Shown piece by piece: positions 11,407 to 23,966 of a DNA stretch of 64,000 nt. Under the pieces are notes generated by a model that was given only the letters and a program-made list of their open reading frames with translations, was not told the DNA's origin and did no database searches. Position 1 is the first letter of the stretch; the number at the start of each line of letters is the position of its first letter. The stretch is from Acorus gramineus (lineage: Eukaryota > Streptophyta > Magnoliopsida > Acorales > Acoraceae): positions 3,038,001-3,102,000 of the forward strand of contig CM060849.1 in assembly GCA_030737835.1 (NCBI GenBank). The letters run 5' to 3'. The position numbers were made by a program, and so were the translations under genes.

Positions 11407-14400
11407 ATATGTGTGATAGGAGGTTCCATATTTTAATTGTGGATCATTGGTTGTGTTTTGCAGATCTCGTAGACCGGACGCGCGACGATTCGGGTATCTG
11501 TGAGTGGTTTGATCCAATCCCCCCCCCCTCGAGATGCGCTCGACGCGCGTAGTCGTGCGTCGCGCATCGATGGGGCATCCTAGCTATACTACTTGTGTAG
11601 ATAAGTAGTATGGCCATGCTTAAACTATAATATGTTAGATATCTTGCATGCTAGGCTTATATTGCATGTATTGTATCCATGTGTGAATGATTGTATCGCA
11701 TGCGCCCCTCTAGTATGGGCATGTATTCTGTAATGTGTATGGATGTATAGAATATGGCATGCCTTAGGTAGTATTGTAATACTACTCCCACCATATTAAT
11801 TGGAATATTCAGCATGATTAAGTCTGGGTTAATAACGGGCACCTGCCTAATATTCCCTTGCGATAAGACTCGAGGGCGTGGTGTAGTTGTTGCGCCCATG
11901 CTAATGGGGCAAAGCTATGACCAACTTCATGAGATGATGATCTCTCTCGCCCTCTCCCTCTGCACGAACTGAGTAAGTAGATGCGATTTTCTACTCGACT
12001 CAGGTTCGTTTGGAATATTGGCATGTACCTGTTAGTGCGCGAGATCGCGCTTGACCCTTCCCTTTTAAGTTGGTGATATCCAACGCATGCTTAAGTTAGG
12101 CCTTGTGTGCTTATCTGATTAATGGCCATGTATGCATTTTGTATGATTTATTATGATGTAAATCCATGCTAGGGAGTATCCCTATAATTATTTGATAGGT
12201 TATCGTGCATGTAGTTCATGTACATAACTAAGATATAATTCTCCTGGATATATATGCGCATGTTAAAACTGATTAGGCCTATCTGAAATAGGCGTGGGTA
12301 TGACCCGTTGTCGGGTTGTACCTTATCAGTTAGAGCGCTAGCAATGTAATCGCCCCCGTGCATCCGAGCGATGCACTCGTTTGGAATTCAGGAGAATTCA
12401 TTATCTTATCGGTTTTGTTAAGCCGGTAGTTGTGGCATTAAGCTAGGCCTACCCGTGCGAGGTGTGTATATGAACCGCCTGTTGGGTTATGTGCCTTGGG
12501 ATTATTTCTGCGTGAGAGCAGAGGCAACCCCCCCCCCTTGTGTCCGAGCAACGCAACCGTGTGGGAGTACAATAGTATTCGATATCATCGATATGTGATT
12601 ATCGAGAGTAGTTGTTTTTCCATTGGGTTCGCTTTGCGAACATGGAGTATTTCCTCCCAATGTCGTCCGTGTTGAAGCGGCCCGGGTTGTAGCTGTCCTG
12701 ACATAGGGCCCCCACCTGTAGGTACTATCGATGCATGCGGCAAGATGTACTGATCATGGGGGTATACCAGGTAGAGGCTACCCGGGAGAGGGCTAACGAA
12801 TGATATTGCGAGCGTGGAATCGTTCTCCCCTTCGTTGGATCCGTGTAGGAACTCCCCGGCGTTGGAAAAGCTTTCCTGACAGAGGGCTCCCATCCGTAGG
12901 TACTACCGATGCGTTCGGGAGCGTACTGATCATGGGAGTATAGCAGCTAGAGACTAACCGGGGAAAGGGCTACCGGTGGACCAAGGGTGTAGAGGAGTCT
13001 AATCTCTCCAAAAGTCCTATGTCACCTCTAAAGGGTGAGGGTGAGGATGAGGTGAAGACACGTCGTCGCGTGACCCATTCGTTGTTCGTCCGTTCCCATA
13101 GTTGTTGGGTCCGGTTGCGTATCGATGTTCAAAGACATCGTTGGCCTGTTACCTTGATGTAGATGATTCAGTAGTGTTGCGTAGACCAGTAATTCCACGT
13201 CTCTTCGACTAACGGTATGGTCTCTCCCCGCAAGTCCCAAGAGTCTCGCTCCGGGAGTGAGGGTGAGGGTGAGGTTGGTGATCTAGTAGTGTTGTGTAGA
13301 CTAGTAATTCCGCGTCTCTTTGACCAACGGTATGGTCGCTCCCCAAAAGTCCCAAGTGTCTTCCTCCGGGAGTGAGGGTGAGGGTGAGGTTGGTCGCGCC
13401 ACCGCGTGACCTTGTTATCCATTGGGTTTCCACCCATGTTTTCCTTGAAAGGAAATTGCTTTAGTATTGAACTGTTGTATTGGTGATTGGTTTCCAGCCA
13501 CTCACTGAGCTTGTAGCTCACCCCTCGCATACTGTTTCTTTTCAGGGGCAGTGTTGGGCGTGGAGCTGGAGCTTCCCTGTGGCGTGGTCTTATGGGCGTG
13601 GAGCGTTCTTCCGATGGGTGGCGAGTGCGAGGCTATCAGCAGTCCTAGAGTCATTTTATGTATTGTAAATCGTGGATGTGGCACAGGTTGTATTTTATTT
13701 GGACTAGACTTGGCTCTCACAGGACAGTGATTGTATATTCGAGTTTGTAATAATGTTTTTGGTTTACAGACATTGTTGATATCTTATGCTTCCGCTTTTC
13801 AGTCAGTTATCAATATCTTTGCTTTGCCACCTTGTGTGTTGTTGTTGGAGTCTTTGTTGACCTTAGGTATTGATAGTTGATACTTCATTATTGCCACATC
13901 TCAGGGACGGCCGCCCAGGGGCGTGACAGGCACAATTAGTCTAACATGCGCATATTATAACAAGAGAATTTCTATCGCAAGTAAGCTACATGATCCACAT
14001 GCACAATAACATATGATTTACTATAGGGGCTCTCCCTAACATGAATATATGGCATAAAAAAAACATCATGCAACACGCATACAAGGTATGGCCTAATTAA
14101 ACATGCATACAAGGCCATTAATCATACAAGCATACAAAGCATACCCTAACATGAGTTGGATATCACCAATTTAAAAGGGAAGAGTTAAGCGCGATCTCGC
14201 ACACCAATAGGCGCATGCTAATAATCCTGAGCAAACCTGAGTCAAGTAGGAACTACATCTACTTACTCAGTTCGAGCAAAGAGTGAGGGCAAGAGAGAGA
14301 GAAGGCCTCATCATCTCAGGGAACTGGTCATAGCTTTGGTCCAACAAGATGGGCGCAACAACTATACCACGCCCTCAAGTCTTATGACCAGGGAATATTA

Positions 14401-14879
14401 AGTATGCACCCAGTTATTAACCAAGGCTTAATCATGTTAGATAATACTAACAGGGGGGGTAGTATTACAAGCAAGACTACCTAAAGCATGCCATATTCTA
14501 TACATCCATATAAATACAAAGAGATACATGCCCGTACAAGCAAGGCGCATGCAACATGATCATTCATACATGAATGCAATACCTATAATATAAACTTAGC
14601 ATGAAAGATATATAACATATTATGGTTTAAGTATGGCCATGCTATTTATCTACACAAGTAGTATAGCTAGGGTGCCCCATCAATGCGCGACACATGATTA
14701 CGCGCGTCGAGCGCATCCCGAGGGATTTGATCGAACCACTCACCGCAACCCGGAGCAGCACGCACGCGAGATGGCACATGTGCGGGACAGCCAGGACAGC
14801 ATGCACGCGGGCAGCACGCACGCACTTGGAAGAACGCACACACGGGGCAGTATCCGGGATGCACAGGCGCAGCCCGGTG

Positions 14880-15150
14880 CGCTGGGCACACTGCAGGGCA
14901 CAGGCGCAGGGCACGCCACAGGGCACAGGAGCAGGGATGGCAGGGCAACAGGCAGGGCATGCTGGGCACAGGCGCTGGTGCTGGCAGGGCAGCAGACAGG
15001 GCACGCCACAGGGCACAGGAGCAGGGATGGCAGGGCAACAGGCAGGGCACGCTGGGCACAGGCGCTGGTTCTGGCAGGGTAGTAGACAGGGCACGCTGGG
15101 CACAGGCGCTGGTGCTGGCAGGGCAGCAGGCAGGGCACGCGGGCACAGCG
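14880..15150. repeat. Minisatellite in T2 cassette
   Basis: Units of about 90 bp starting GCACGCCACAGGGCACAGG at 14911 and 15001, followed by a partial unit, with inner repeats of CTGGGCACAGGCGCTGG. No other T copy in the window carries it. Confidence 0.75.
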
Positions 15151-17166
15151 ACACCCCCTATATACCCAAGCAACCATGCACACACACACCATTCAAACAT
15201 AAACACAAACACATGGCATGCATAGACTACCCAAACCCTCAAGGGACAACAATTTCCAACAAAATGCAAGGAGGGAGGGAGGAAAGCTCACCTAGAAAGA
15301 GATAGGGTCAAGGGAGGGGGCACCATCACTCCCAAGTGCACACACCCTCACCATCCAAGCCCTCCTTCTCTTCCAACCACCTCCATCAACATTTCAGCTT
15401 TTAAGCTTGTTGTCCAAGCACCAAGTGAGCAAAACAAAGGAAAGGAAGGGAAATGGTGTTGGAAGGCAAGGGTGACCAAAGAAACAAAGGCACACACACC
15501 TCTTCACAGACAAGCACACCATCTTCACTTCCTTCACACCTTCCATGGCTGACCCAACACACAAAGAGGGAACAAAGAGAGAGCTTGAAAGAGAGAGATC
15601 AAGCAACAAAACCTAATCACTTTCTTTTGATCTTCCTTTTCTATTTGATCTCCTTCTTCTACTTCTTTCTTCTTCTTTTTTCACACCCAAAGAGGGAAAA
15701 AGAGACCAAGAGAGGGAGAGAGAGAGGTCCACGAGAGAAGTGCAAAAAGGGGTTTGAGAGCATTAAATGCCAATAAAGGTGTTAGGTGACTTTACTCACC
15801 TACCAATCCAATAACGACTAAACCCGGGTGCAATTCAGAACTGTATATTTTTTCAAAACGTTACTGGAATTCGATGAAATTTTTATTGGTAGTACAAAAC
15901 AGTACCAGGACCCATAATATACAGACAGATTTTCAATCGGAGTACTCAAACTCACGCAGATAGTTAAAAACTAAAATTTTAGCAACTCCAATCGAAAAAT
16001 ATAAGGCTCCAAATGACACAGGCACAACATGAGGCAAACCGATGGCTCCCACAGGGGCCGTGCATGACAAAACCGATGGCTCCTCTGGGAGTCATCTAGA
16101 AACATGCCCGATGGCTCTCAATCGTGCCGTCCCGAGGTAGAAAGCATGAAACCCTAATATTTTTTATAAAAATACTTTAAAGCATTCTATCATTGAATAC
16201 AAAACACAAGTCATTTTAAAACAGTGTAAAAAATAAGGAACTCATAACGAAATCAAATCATGTGTATGAAAAATTGAATTAAAACAAATCAAGGACTCAT
16301 TAAAAACATCTTTGGAAACCCTAGATCTATCGTAGGCATAATAACTAATATAGATCTGTGTTTAAACTCAGAAAAGTCAAAAAAATATGTATAGGTTTGG
16401 ATCTATGCGTATAAGCATTGAAACCAGACTTAAATGATCATAAAACACGATTTCTACCTTGAACAAACAATCCTAAACATGATATATACATAAACATATT
16501 CATTTATATATGAAAGGCTTATAAGTTATTTACAATCACATAATATAATAATTATAACATAAGATCCGAAAGTCTTTTATACAATATAAAATAATCATGA
16601 GGAATCTAACAAGAAAAACTCAAGAAATCATCAATCTCGAATATATACTCATGAGACCTAATACCATCATCTAAAACTTGTTAAAAAGTCATAAATCCTC
16701 GAGATAACATTGATAAAATACAAGGACCCAAAATCACACGAAAACTTTCAAGAATTGAGAAGAAAAATCCATTCTTTTTGTTGGAAAAACCTTAAAAATG
16801 AAATCATATAATAGAGCTCACAAGGGAAATCAATATAAGTCAAAACTCTTCATAAACAGAGGGTAATACTTATTAAAAATATATGTTCAACTCCCTTCTC
16901 GAGCTCCTCAACAATGGTGCCGTAGAGAAGAAGAAAACTTTGGGGTTTTAGGGTTTTGATGCAAAGGAGAGAGAGAAAGAGAGGTTAATAAACCTCACAC
17001 ACGCATGGGGACAGAAATATGACACCATCAAATCAGAATAGTCACAATCAGTGCCTTTATTCTTTCCAAAAATGAATTTAATTTGAATTTGAAAACCGCC
17101 CAGATTGACGACTCTGGTTGAGCCCGTCGCCCAGATCCCGACAGCACCTCCAGGAGCCGTCAAAAA

Positions 17167-18803
17167 CCATTGTTGTTACAATATGTCTAATCAAATATCA
17201 TTTGGAGTAGGAATGTATTTGTTTAGACATAGACGAAGGCAAAGTGCGCAGTGAAGTCCTCTAGGTCACAGAAACTACCGATCACGGTATAATTCAAGCA
17301 TGCATTGACAAAAATGATCTTCACCTCATGTATTGCCGATGAAGCACTTCAATGGTGCGTGAATGAAAGCACTTCAATTGATTATATATTAATTCTGAAA
17401 AATATTATATATATAATACCTAAAATAAAATTCATTGGTCAGAAATTTCCTAATTTTACACATATAATAATTTGAATAATACACACACACACACACAATA
17501 CGAGGCTTTCGCCACATCTGAATGTAATAAAAAACTTAATAACACAATACAACTTTTGAAAATTAAAGAATTCCTCAAGGTAGAATGTTTAGGCTAAATA
17601 ATGAAGATGTTAATCCTGGTTAATAACATGTATTAATATGATGCGTCTTCTTTTACTTGACCAGTAGCAATGACAGAAATAATTCTTAGAATGAAGAAGT
17701 GAAGCCTAATTATTGGAACCCATACAAAAAAATGAACAGTATAACATTATAAATATAAAATATAGAGGTGATGAACATAATAAATATAATTTTTTCCTGA
17801 TATATAATAATCAGAAGCCCATATAGACAATTCACCTATGAACAACAACCAAAATAAACATATTGTATTATTTTGTATAGTATATTTCTGTTAATAATTG
17901 TTTCACACAAGGATTAATGTGTAGATCCAATAGTACATGAATAAGCACCATGGATTATCATTGTTATCCAAACATTTGACATCCTGAAATTTATAACATC
18001 AGCTATATGTTAAACAATCCAAATTACATATGTTCATAAACATACAACAATCATTAAAATATAAAGTTTGAAAATTCTTCCTTATTCAGCCAAACCAGTA
18101 AACACAAAAAAAGGAGTCAGAAGAATGATCTTTTGAAATTATAATTTTCTTCTTTTGTTTTGGCATTCATTGTCCTTGTTGATGTCTTCATCTTCTACAT
18201 CAGTGATACACTCTACATATTGAGCAATACAATGTCCCATAGCTCTGTCATCTTGACTTATTTTATTGGCTTTTGTGTAGAACTCATATTTCTTCCCGAC
18301 GCATGAGATCAACTTCCTATTAAATTTGGATTGCATGTCTTTTTGTAATAACATGAGAATCTATTTAGTTACTCAACTATTTTAAAAATTGTAATTAATT
18401 GCTCATTGTACCTCCTCATTCATGCCGATATATTCTGAGACTGGACAACCAATTAAGATCTCTGATTCGTCGAACATGGTAATCTTAATACTTTGTTCAC
18501 CATCAGTTACGATAAGCTTGAGGATGTACCTGAAATCCACGGAAGTTATAAGTTGTCATATGAGTAGTATAGTTATTTATTCTATATTCGACATCAATGT
18601 TTTTACATTTGTAGCATTCCACTGTGCCTTCTTTCATGTCAATTTTACTATAACATTTCTTGCATGCATTGTAATATGTTTCCCTTTTGTTTTCAATGCT
18701 CATGATGGTTCCTTGGAAGTAGCAGAAAGTAGTATGCAATTTCAATTAACTTTGAAAAGTTAAATCTTCATAATAATTATTTGTACTATACACATGTTAT
18801 ATA
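17167..18803. other. AT-rich non-LTR segment carrying an RPA-like gene fragment
   Basis: This segment begins where H1 stops and ends where T5 starts. It is strongly AT-rich, with an (AC)n microsatellite near 17482-17502. Apart from the minus-strand replication protein A-like exons at 18139-18745 I recognise nothing in 17167-18138. It could be part of a Helitron, which often carries RPA-like genes in plants, or an old captured host gene; no Helitron end could be identified. Confidence 0.45.
18139..18745 (-). pseudogene. 3' end of a replication protein A 70 kDa-like gene (fragment)
   Basis: Three exon-like blocks read leftward. Block 1 (about 18745-18575) encodes YYNACKKCYSKID...VECYKCKN, the C-x2-C/C-x2-C zinc ribbon of the RPA1 C-terminal OB domain (Rep_fac-A_C). 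Block 2 (18529-18412, after a clear TTTCAG acceptor) continues as LKLIVTDGEQSIKITMFDES, the usual strand pattern after the ribbon. Block 3 (18360-18139) ends ECQNKRRKL and a stop, with VGKKYEFYTK typical of this region. The intron between blocks 2 and 3 would be only 51 bp, and the donor after block 1 lacks GT. The 5' part is cut off by T5. RPA1 binds single-stranded DNA in the nucleus; this piece lacks the other DNA-binding domains. It may derive from a Helitron or a host gene. Confidence 0.65.
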
Positions 18804-21800
18804 TGTTATGCCTGTGTCATTTGGAGCCATTTCGATTAAGCCTTGGTCACATCTGGGTCATTCAGGGCCTTTTTCTTTTTCGATCGGAGTCGCTAAAATT
18901 TTAAGATTTTAGCCACCTGCGAGAGTTGGAGTACTCTGATTGAAAATCTAACTGCATATTATGGGTCCTAGTGTCATTTTGTACTACCCATAAAAATTTC
19001 AACGAATTCCGGTAACGTTTTGAAAAATATGCAGTTCTGAACCGTATCCGGGTTTTGAGAGTTCCTGGTTTGCGAATAGTGTGAGATATTTTGGGGATGT
19101 GGTGACCCTTGGTAACCTTACCCCCACCTTGCTTAGGGGTGAAGAAACCTTTGGTTATTTGTTATGTGTGTGGGTGAGCCTAACCCTAACTATCTCCCTA
19201 TATTTGGTGTTTGATACCTATACCTGGATAATGTGAAATTATATAGGGAAGTGATTGCACATGGATTCTCAATGTGAAACTACACTTAAAATTACATAAA
19301 TGTAAAGTCAATAAATTTTTTGGTATATGGATATTCACTTAAGTATACCAAAGTGGAACAAAAACTAATTGTTAAACATTTAATTAGTGTCTGGGTCTAT
19401 CACAAATACAGGGAATCCTTGTGTTAGTGTAGAAAAACACTACATAGGTGACAAAAATTAACTACTTCTAATGAAAATGATGATGTTTTATCCACTATTT
19501 ACAGAAAGATTTGCCCGATCTTGAAACCGGGGCTATGATAATAATTATATTTACATATTGGTGATTTAATAAAATGACATTATTAAAGTTTGATTAAACT
19601 CCTCTTAATCTAAAATTGAGACATATATCCCTTTCAACTATGGCCTTACAAGCAATAGAAAAAGACTACACCAAAATATCCCTTTCAACCGGTGCGCGCA
19701 GGAAGTGTGCGCGAGTGCGCGCGGGGTAGTGTGTCTGGGTGCCAGTGCGCACGCGCGCGCGCTTGTGCGTGCTGGGGCATGCGCGGGGCTGCCCAGGGGC
19801 TCGGGTAAGTGCTGGGGCACTCGGGCATGCGTGCGTACGCGCGTGCTCGCATGCGTGCGAGCCCGTATGCGTGCATGTCTAAGTCTTTGGCATTTCTAGT
19901 AATTTCTAAGTGTTATAATATGATGTTACTCACCAAATTTGATGCCCTTACCTTGCAGATCTCGTCGGATGGGATGCACGAGGTCCCGGGTTGCGGTGAG
20001 TGGTTTGATCCAATCCCCCCCCCTCGAGATGCGCTCGACGCGCGAAGTCGTGCGTCGCGCATCGATGGGGCACCTTAGCTATACTACTTGTGTAGATAAG
20101 TAGTATGGCCATGCTTAAGCTATAATATGTTAGATATCTTGCATGCTAGGCTTATATACATATATTGTATTCATGTATGAATGATTGTGTTGCATGCGCC
20201 CCTGTAGTATGGGCATGTATTTTTATAATGTGTATGGATGTATAGAATATGGCATGCCTTAGGTAGTATTGTAATACTACTCCCACCATATAAATTGAAA
20301 ATATCCAACATGATTAAGTCTGGGTTAATAACGGGCACCTGCCTAATATTCCCTTGCGATAAGACTCGAGGGCGTGGTGTAGTTGTTGCGCCCATGCTAA
20401 TGGGGCAAAGCTATGACCAACTTCATGAGATGATGATCTCTCTCGCCCTCTCCCTCTGCACGAACTGAGTAAGTAGAGGCGATTTCCTACTCGACTCGGG
20501 TTCGTTTGGAATATTAGCATTCACCTGTTAGTGCGCGAGATCGCGCTTGACCCTTCCCTTTTAAGTTGGCGATATCCAACGCATGTTAGTGTATATTTTG
20601 GATGTTTATACGATTAGTGCTCTCATATGCTTGTGTAGTTAGGCCTTGCCTTGTATGTATGTTGCATGATGTGTTGTTTATGCCATATACTCATGTTAGG
20701 GAGAAACCCTATAGTTAAGCATATGTTATTGTGCATGTGGATCAAGTTCCTTCAGTGATAGAATTCTCCTGTAATAATTATGCGCATGTTAAAAGTGATT
20801 AGGCCTATCTAAAATAGGCGTGGGTATGACCCGTTGTCGGGTTGTACCTTATTAGTTAGAGCGCTAGCGATGTAATCGCCCCGTGCATCCGAGCGATGCA
20901 CTCGTTTGGAATTCAGGAGAATTCATTATCTTATCGGTTTTGGTTAAGCCGGTAGTTGTGGCATTAAGCTGGGCCTACCCGTGCGAGGCGTGTATATGAA
21001 CCGCCTGTTGGGTTATGTGCCTTGGGATTATTTCTGCGTGAGAGCAGAGGCAACCCCCCCCCCCCTTTGTGTCCGAGCAACGCAACTGTGTGGGAGTGCA
21101 ATAGTATTCGATATCATCGATATGTGATTATCGAGAGTAGTTGTTTTTCCATTGGGTTCGCTTTGCGAACATGGAATGTTTACTCCCAATGTCGTCCGTG
21201 ATGAAGAGGCCCGGGTTGTAGCTGTCCTGACAGAGGGCTCCCATCCGTAGGTACCACCGATGCGTTCAGGAGCGTACTGATCGTGGGAGTGTACCAGGTA
21301 GAGGCTATCCGGGAGACGGCTAACGAATGATATTGCGAGCGTAGAATCGTTCTCCCCTTTGTTGGATCCGATGTAGGAATTTCCCGGCGTTGGAAAAGCT
21401 GTCCTGATAGAGGGCTCCCATCCGTAGGTACCACTGATGGGTCCAGAAGCATACTGATCGTGGGAATATACCAGGTAGAGGCTAACTAGGAAAAGGGCTA
21501 CCGGTGGACCAAGGGTGTAGAGGAGTCTAATCTCTCCAAAAGTCCTACGTCACCTGTAAAGGGTGAGGGTGAGGATGAGGTGAAGACACGTCGCCACGTG
21601 ACCCATTTGTGGTTCGTCCGTTCCCATAGTTGTTGGGTCCGGTTGCGTATCGATGTTCAAAGACATCGTTGGGCAGTTATCTCGATGTAGATGATTCAGT
21701 AGTGTTGTGTAGACTAGTAGCTCCGGGTCTCGTCGACCAACTGTATGGTCTCTCCCCAAGAGACCCAAGAGTCTCCCTCCGGGAGTGAGGGTGAGGGTGA

Positions 21801-22456
21801 GGTTGGTGATCTAGTAGAGTTGTGTAGACCAGTAATTCCGCGTCTCTTCGACCAACGGTATGGTCTCTCCCCAAAGGTCCCAAGAGTCTTTCTCCGGGAG
21901 TGAGAGTGAGGGTGAGGTTGGTCGCGCCGCCGCATGACCCTGTTATCCATTGGGTTTCTACCCATGTTTTCCTTGAAAGGAAATTGTGTTAGCATTGAAC
22001 TGTTGTAATGGTGATTGGTTTCCAGCCACTCACTGAGCTTGTAGCTCACCCCTCGCATACTGTTTCTTTTCAGGGGCAGTGTTGGGCGTGGAGCTGGAGC
22101 TTCCCTGTGACGTGGTCTTATGGGCGTGGAGCGTTCTTCCGGCGGGTGACGCGTGCGAGGCTGTCAGCAGTCCTAGAGACATTTTTATGTATTGTAAATC
22201 ATGCATGTGGCACAGGTTATATTTTTTTTTGCTAGACTTGGTTGTCACAGGACAGAGATTGTGTATTCGAGTCTGTAATAATGTTTTTGGTTTACGGACA
22301 TTGTTTATATATTATGCTTCCGCTTTTCAGTCAGTTGTCATTATCCTTGCTTTGCCACCTTGTGTGTTGTTGTTGGAGTCTTTATTGACCTCAGGTATTG
22401 ATAGCTGATATTTCATTATTGCCACGTCTCGGGGACGGCCGCCCTGGGGCGTGACA
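18804..22456 (+). mobile_element. T-family LTR T5, rearranged
   Basis: Starts TGTTATGCC and first reaches GGGGCGTGACA at 22456. Two oddities mark it. From about 19191 to 19690 the LTR is replaced by AT-rich DNA unlike the other copies, which ends in a repeated ATATCCCTTTCAAC motif; the CpG cassette resumes right after. The last 380 bp are then repeated in tandem (22457-22836). No matching 5 bp duplications flank it (ATATA on the left), so the present ends probably result from recombination. Between 21180 and 21930 it keeps the family's GTCCTGACAGAGGGC and CCGGGAGTGAGGGTG repeats. Confidence 0.75.
19191..19690. other. Unidentified AT-rich insert or replacement in T5
   Basis: About 500 bp with no similarity to the other T copies and no useful frame. 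Its right end has direct repeats of ATCCCTTTCAAC (about 19628 and 19678). It could be a small DNA transposon with a flanking deletion or filler DNA from repair. Confidence 0.4.
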
Positions 22457-22836
22457 CAGTGTTGGGCGTGGAGCTAGAGCTTCCTTGTGGCGTGGTCTTA
22501 TGGGCGTGGAGCGTTCTTCCGGCGGGTAGCGAGTGCGAGGTTGTCAGCAGTCCTAGAGTCATTTTATGTATTGTAAATCGTGCATGTGGCACAGGTTGTA
22601 TTTTATTTGGACTAGACTTGGCTCTCACAGAACAATGGTTGTGTATTCGGGTCTGTAATAATATTTTTGGTTTACAGACATGGTTGATATCTTATGCTTC
22701 CGCTTTTTAGTCAGTTATCATTATCTTTGCTTTGCCACCTTGTGTGTTGTTGTTGGAGTCTTTGTTGACCTCAGGTATTGATAGCTGATACTTCATTATT
22801 GCCACGTCTCGAGGACGGCCGCCCTGGGGTGTGACA
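22077..22836. repeat. Tandem duplication of the T LTR 3' end (2 x 380 bp)
   Basis: Units 22077-22456 and 22457-22836 both start CAGTGTTGGGCGTGGAGCT and end GTGTGACA or GCGTGACA. They differ by scattered substitutions, so the duplication is not recent. Confidence 0.85.
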
Positions 22837-23506
22837 TTCTTTGGCTGAAAAAAAGGGGGGGGGGAAGACATGAGAAGGAGCTTGAGAGTGGAGAAACCAC
22901 AAAAACAACAACACATGCACAAAACTCACCTTCTTGCATTGCACCTCCTCTTCTTGCTCCATCTTCTTCTCCTCGGCATAAAATCAAACACTTGGGGAGT
23001 GTTTGAAAGAGAGGGAGGGAAAGTGTTCCACGAAATGGGAGAGAGGGGGAGAGAGAGAGGGCAAAAAAGTCATTTTCATGCCCAAATAGTGCCTAGGGGT
23101 GACCTTAAGGGGGGGTGAGGTTAGGGTTAGGCTCACCCACTCACATATCAAATAACCAATGGTTTCTTCATCCCTAAGCAAGGTGGGGGTAAGGTTACCA
23201 AAGGTCACCACATCCCCAAAATATCTCACACTATTTGACCAACCAAGAACTCTCAAAACCCGGATACGGTTCGGAACTGCATATTTTTTAAAACGTTACC
23301 GGAATTCGATGAAATTTTTATGGGTAGTACGAAACAGTACCAGGACCCATAATATGCAGTTAGATTTCCAATCAGAGTATTCCAACTCCCACAGGTGGCT
23401 AAAAGCCAAAATTTTAGCGACTCCGATCGAAAAATTAAAAGGCCCTGAATGACCCAGATGTGACCAAGGCTTAACCGAAATGGCTCCAAATGACACATGC
23501 ATAACA
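22837..23506 (-). mobile_element. Inverted 5' fragment of a T-family LTR
   Basis: From TTCTTTGGCTG to ATGCATAACA this is the first 670 bp or so of a T LTR in reverse, matching T8 at about 54800-55452. It abuts the tandemly duplicated end of T5, so 18804-23506 begins and ends with inverted LTR starts. The rest of the fragment's LTR is absent. Confidence 0.75.
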
Positions 23507-23966
23507 ACTTTATTCCTAATTCTTTGTGCAGATTTGGTCTTCCACAAATGCCCCCTTTTTCTGGTCTTCCACAAATGCCCCCTTCTTCTGGTCTTCCAGA
23601 CGCTGGATGGATAGAAGAACAGCTACACGAAGTTCTCGCCATGGATAAGGCCAAATCATTGAGACGTGTAGGTCGGGATACGAAGCGCCCACCTCTTTGG
23701 ATTCTGTGGAGTTGTGGGCGCGGGTGTAAAGGACCCTCGACGCCCACGCCTCCACTTACTCGATCATGTATCCTCCTCGGGTCTCCGCCCCTCCTAAATG
23801 GTGAATTCATGAGTGGAGTTAGTGGTGGCTTTTAATCCGGCTACCACGTTCTCCCAGGTGGTGACGGTTCGAGTCGCCACCTGCGCCTATAAATGTACGA
23901 TATTTTCCCTTTTTCTTTTCTCACTTCGATTCAGACTTTCTTTTAGTCTCCCCCTCAACGAAACTA
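23507..23966 (+). promoter_or_regulatory. Retroelement 3' stub and promoter region of aORF-A
   Basis: Two copies of a 27 bp unit (23536-23562, 23563-23589), each with CCACAAATGCCCCCTT, resemble the R-element junction at 40451-40470, where an LTR end (CCTCCACA) is followed by the polypurine tract read in reverse. So aORF-A probably sat next to the 3' LTR of an R-like element, now reduced to a stub. A TATA box (CCTATAAATG, TATAAAT at 23888-23894) lies 73 bp before the ATG. Confidence 0.5.

Larger units (their letters stand above)
7562..13928 (+). mobile_element. Solo LTR T3 (about 3.85 kb), split by T4
   Basis: TGTTATGCC (7562) to GGGCGTGACA (13928), with perfect 5 bp duplications GGCAC at 7557-7561 and 13929-13933. 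It lies inside T2 in the opposite orientation. The pieces are 7562-8884 and 11407-13928. It has the AT-type cassette (8440-11470 without T4), a TTTAAAG TATA-like motif at 8120-8126 before a CT-rich leader, and a 117 bp direct duplication at about 13190-13420 built around CCGGGAGTGAGGGTGAGGG. Confidence 0.9.
5986..16029 (-). mobile_element. Solo LTR T2 (about 3.67 kb), split by T3
   Basis: It runs TGTCACACCCC...GGCACAACA in inverted orientation and is flanked by perfect 5 bp duplications TGAGG (5981-5985 and 16030-16034). The pieces are 5986-7561 and 13934-16029; joining them gives a continuous T LTR. Its cassette differs from the other copies: instead of the CpG tract it carries a GGCACAGGCGC minisatellite (14880-15150). 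It is inserted in H1. No pol or gag is attached. Confidence 0.88.
5561..17166 (-). mobile_element. LTR H1 fragment, split by T2
   Basis: The pieces 5561-5985 and 16030-17166 are the reverse complement of parts of the intact LTR H2 (60397-63482). The left piece matches about 62400-62800, including the block before GTTAGGTTACC. The right piece matches about 60730-62330, including several AGAGCCATCGGG-type blocks and the ACCCTAAAAC leader. Both outer ends of H are missing, so it is a truncated relic. A perfect hairpin (GACGGCTCT...AGAGCCGTC, 5959-5980) lies directly beside the T2 insertion point. The outer limits are approximate. Confidence 0.7.

Noticed and set aside
14642-15305. Several 150-200 codon frames on both strands
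   Set aside because: All are products of the GC-rich minisatellite in T2; repeat-encoded, no start context or homology.
18422-18763. 113-codon plus-strand frame
   Set aside because: Antisense shadow of the RPA-like exons.
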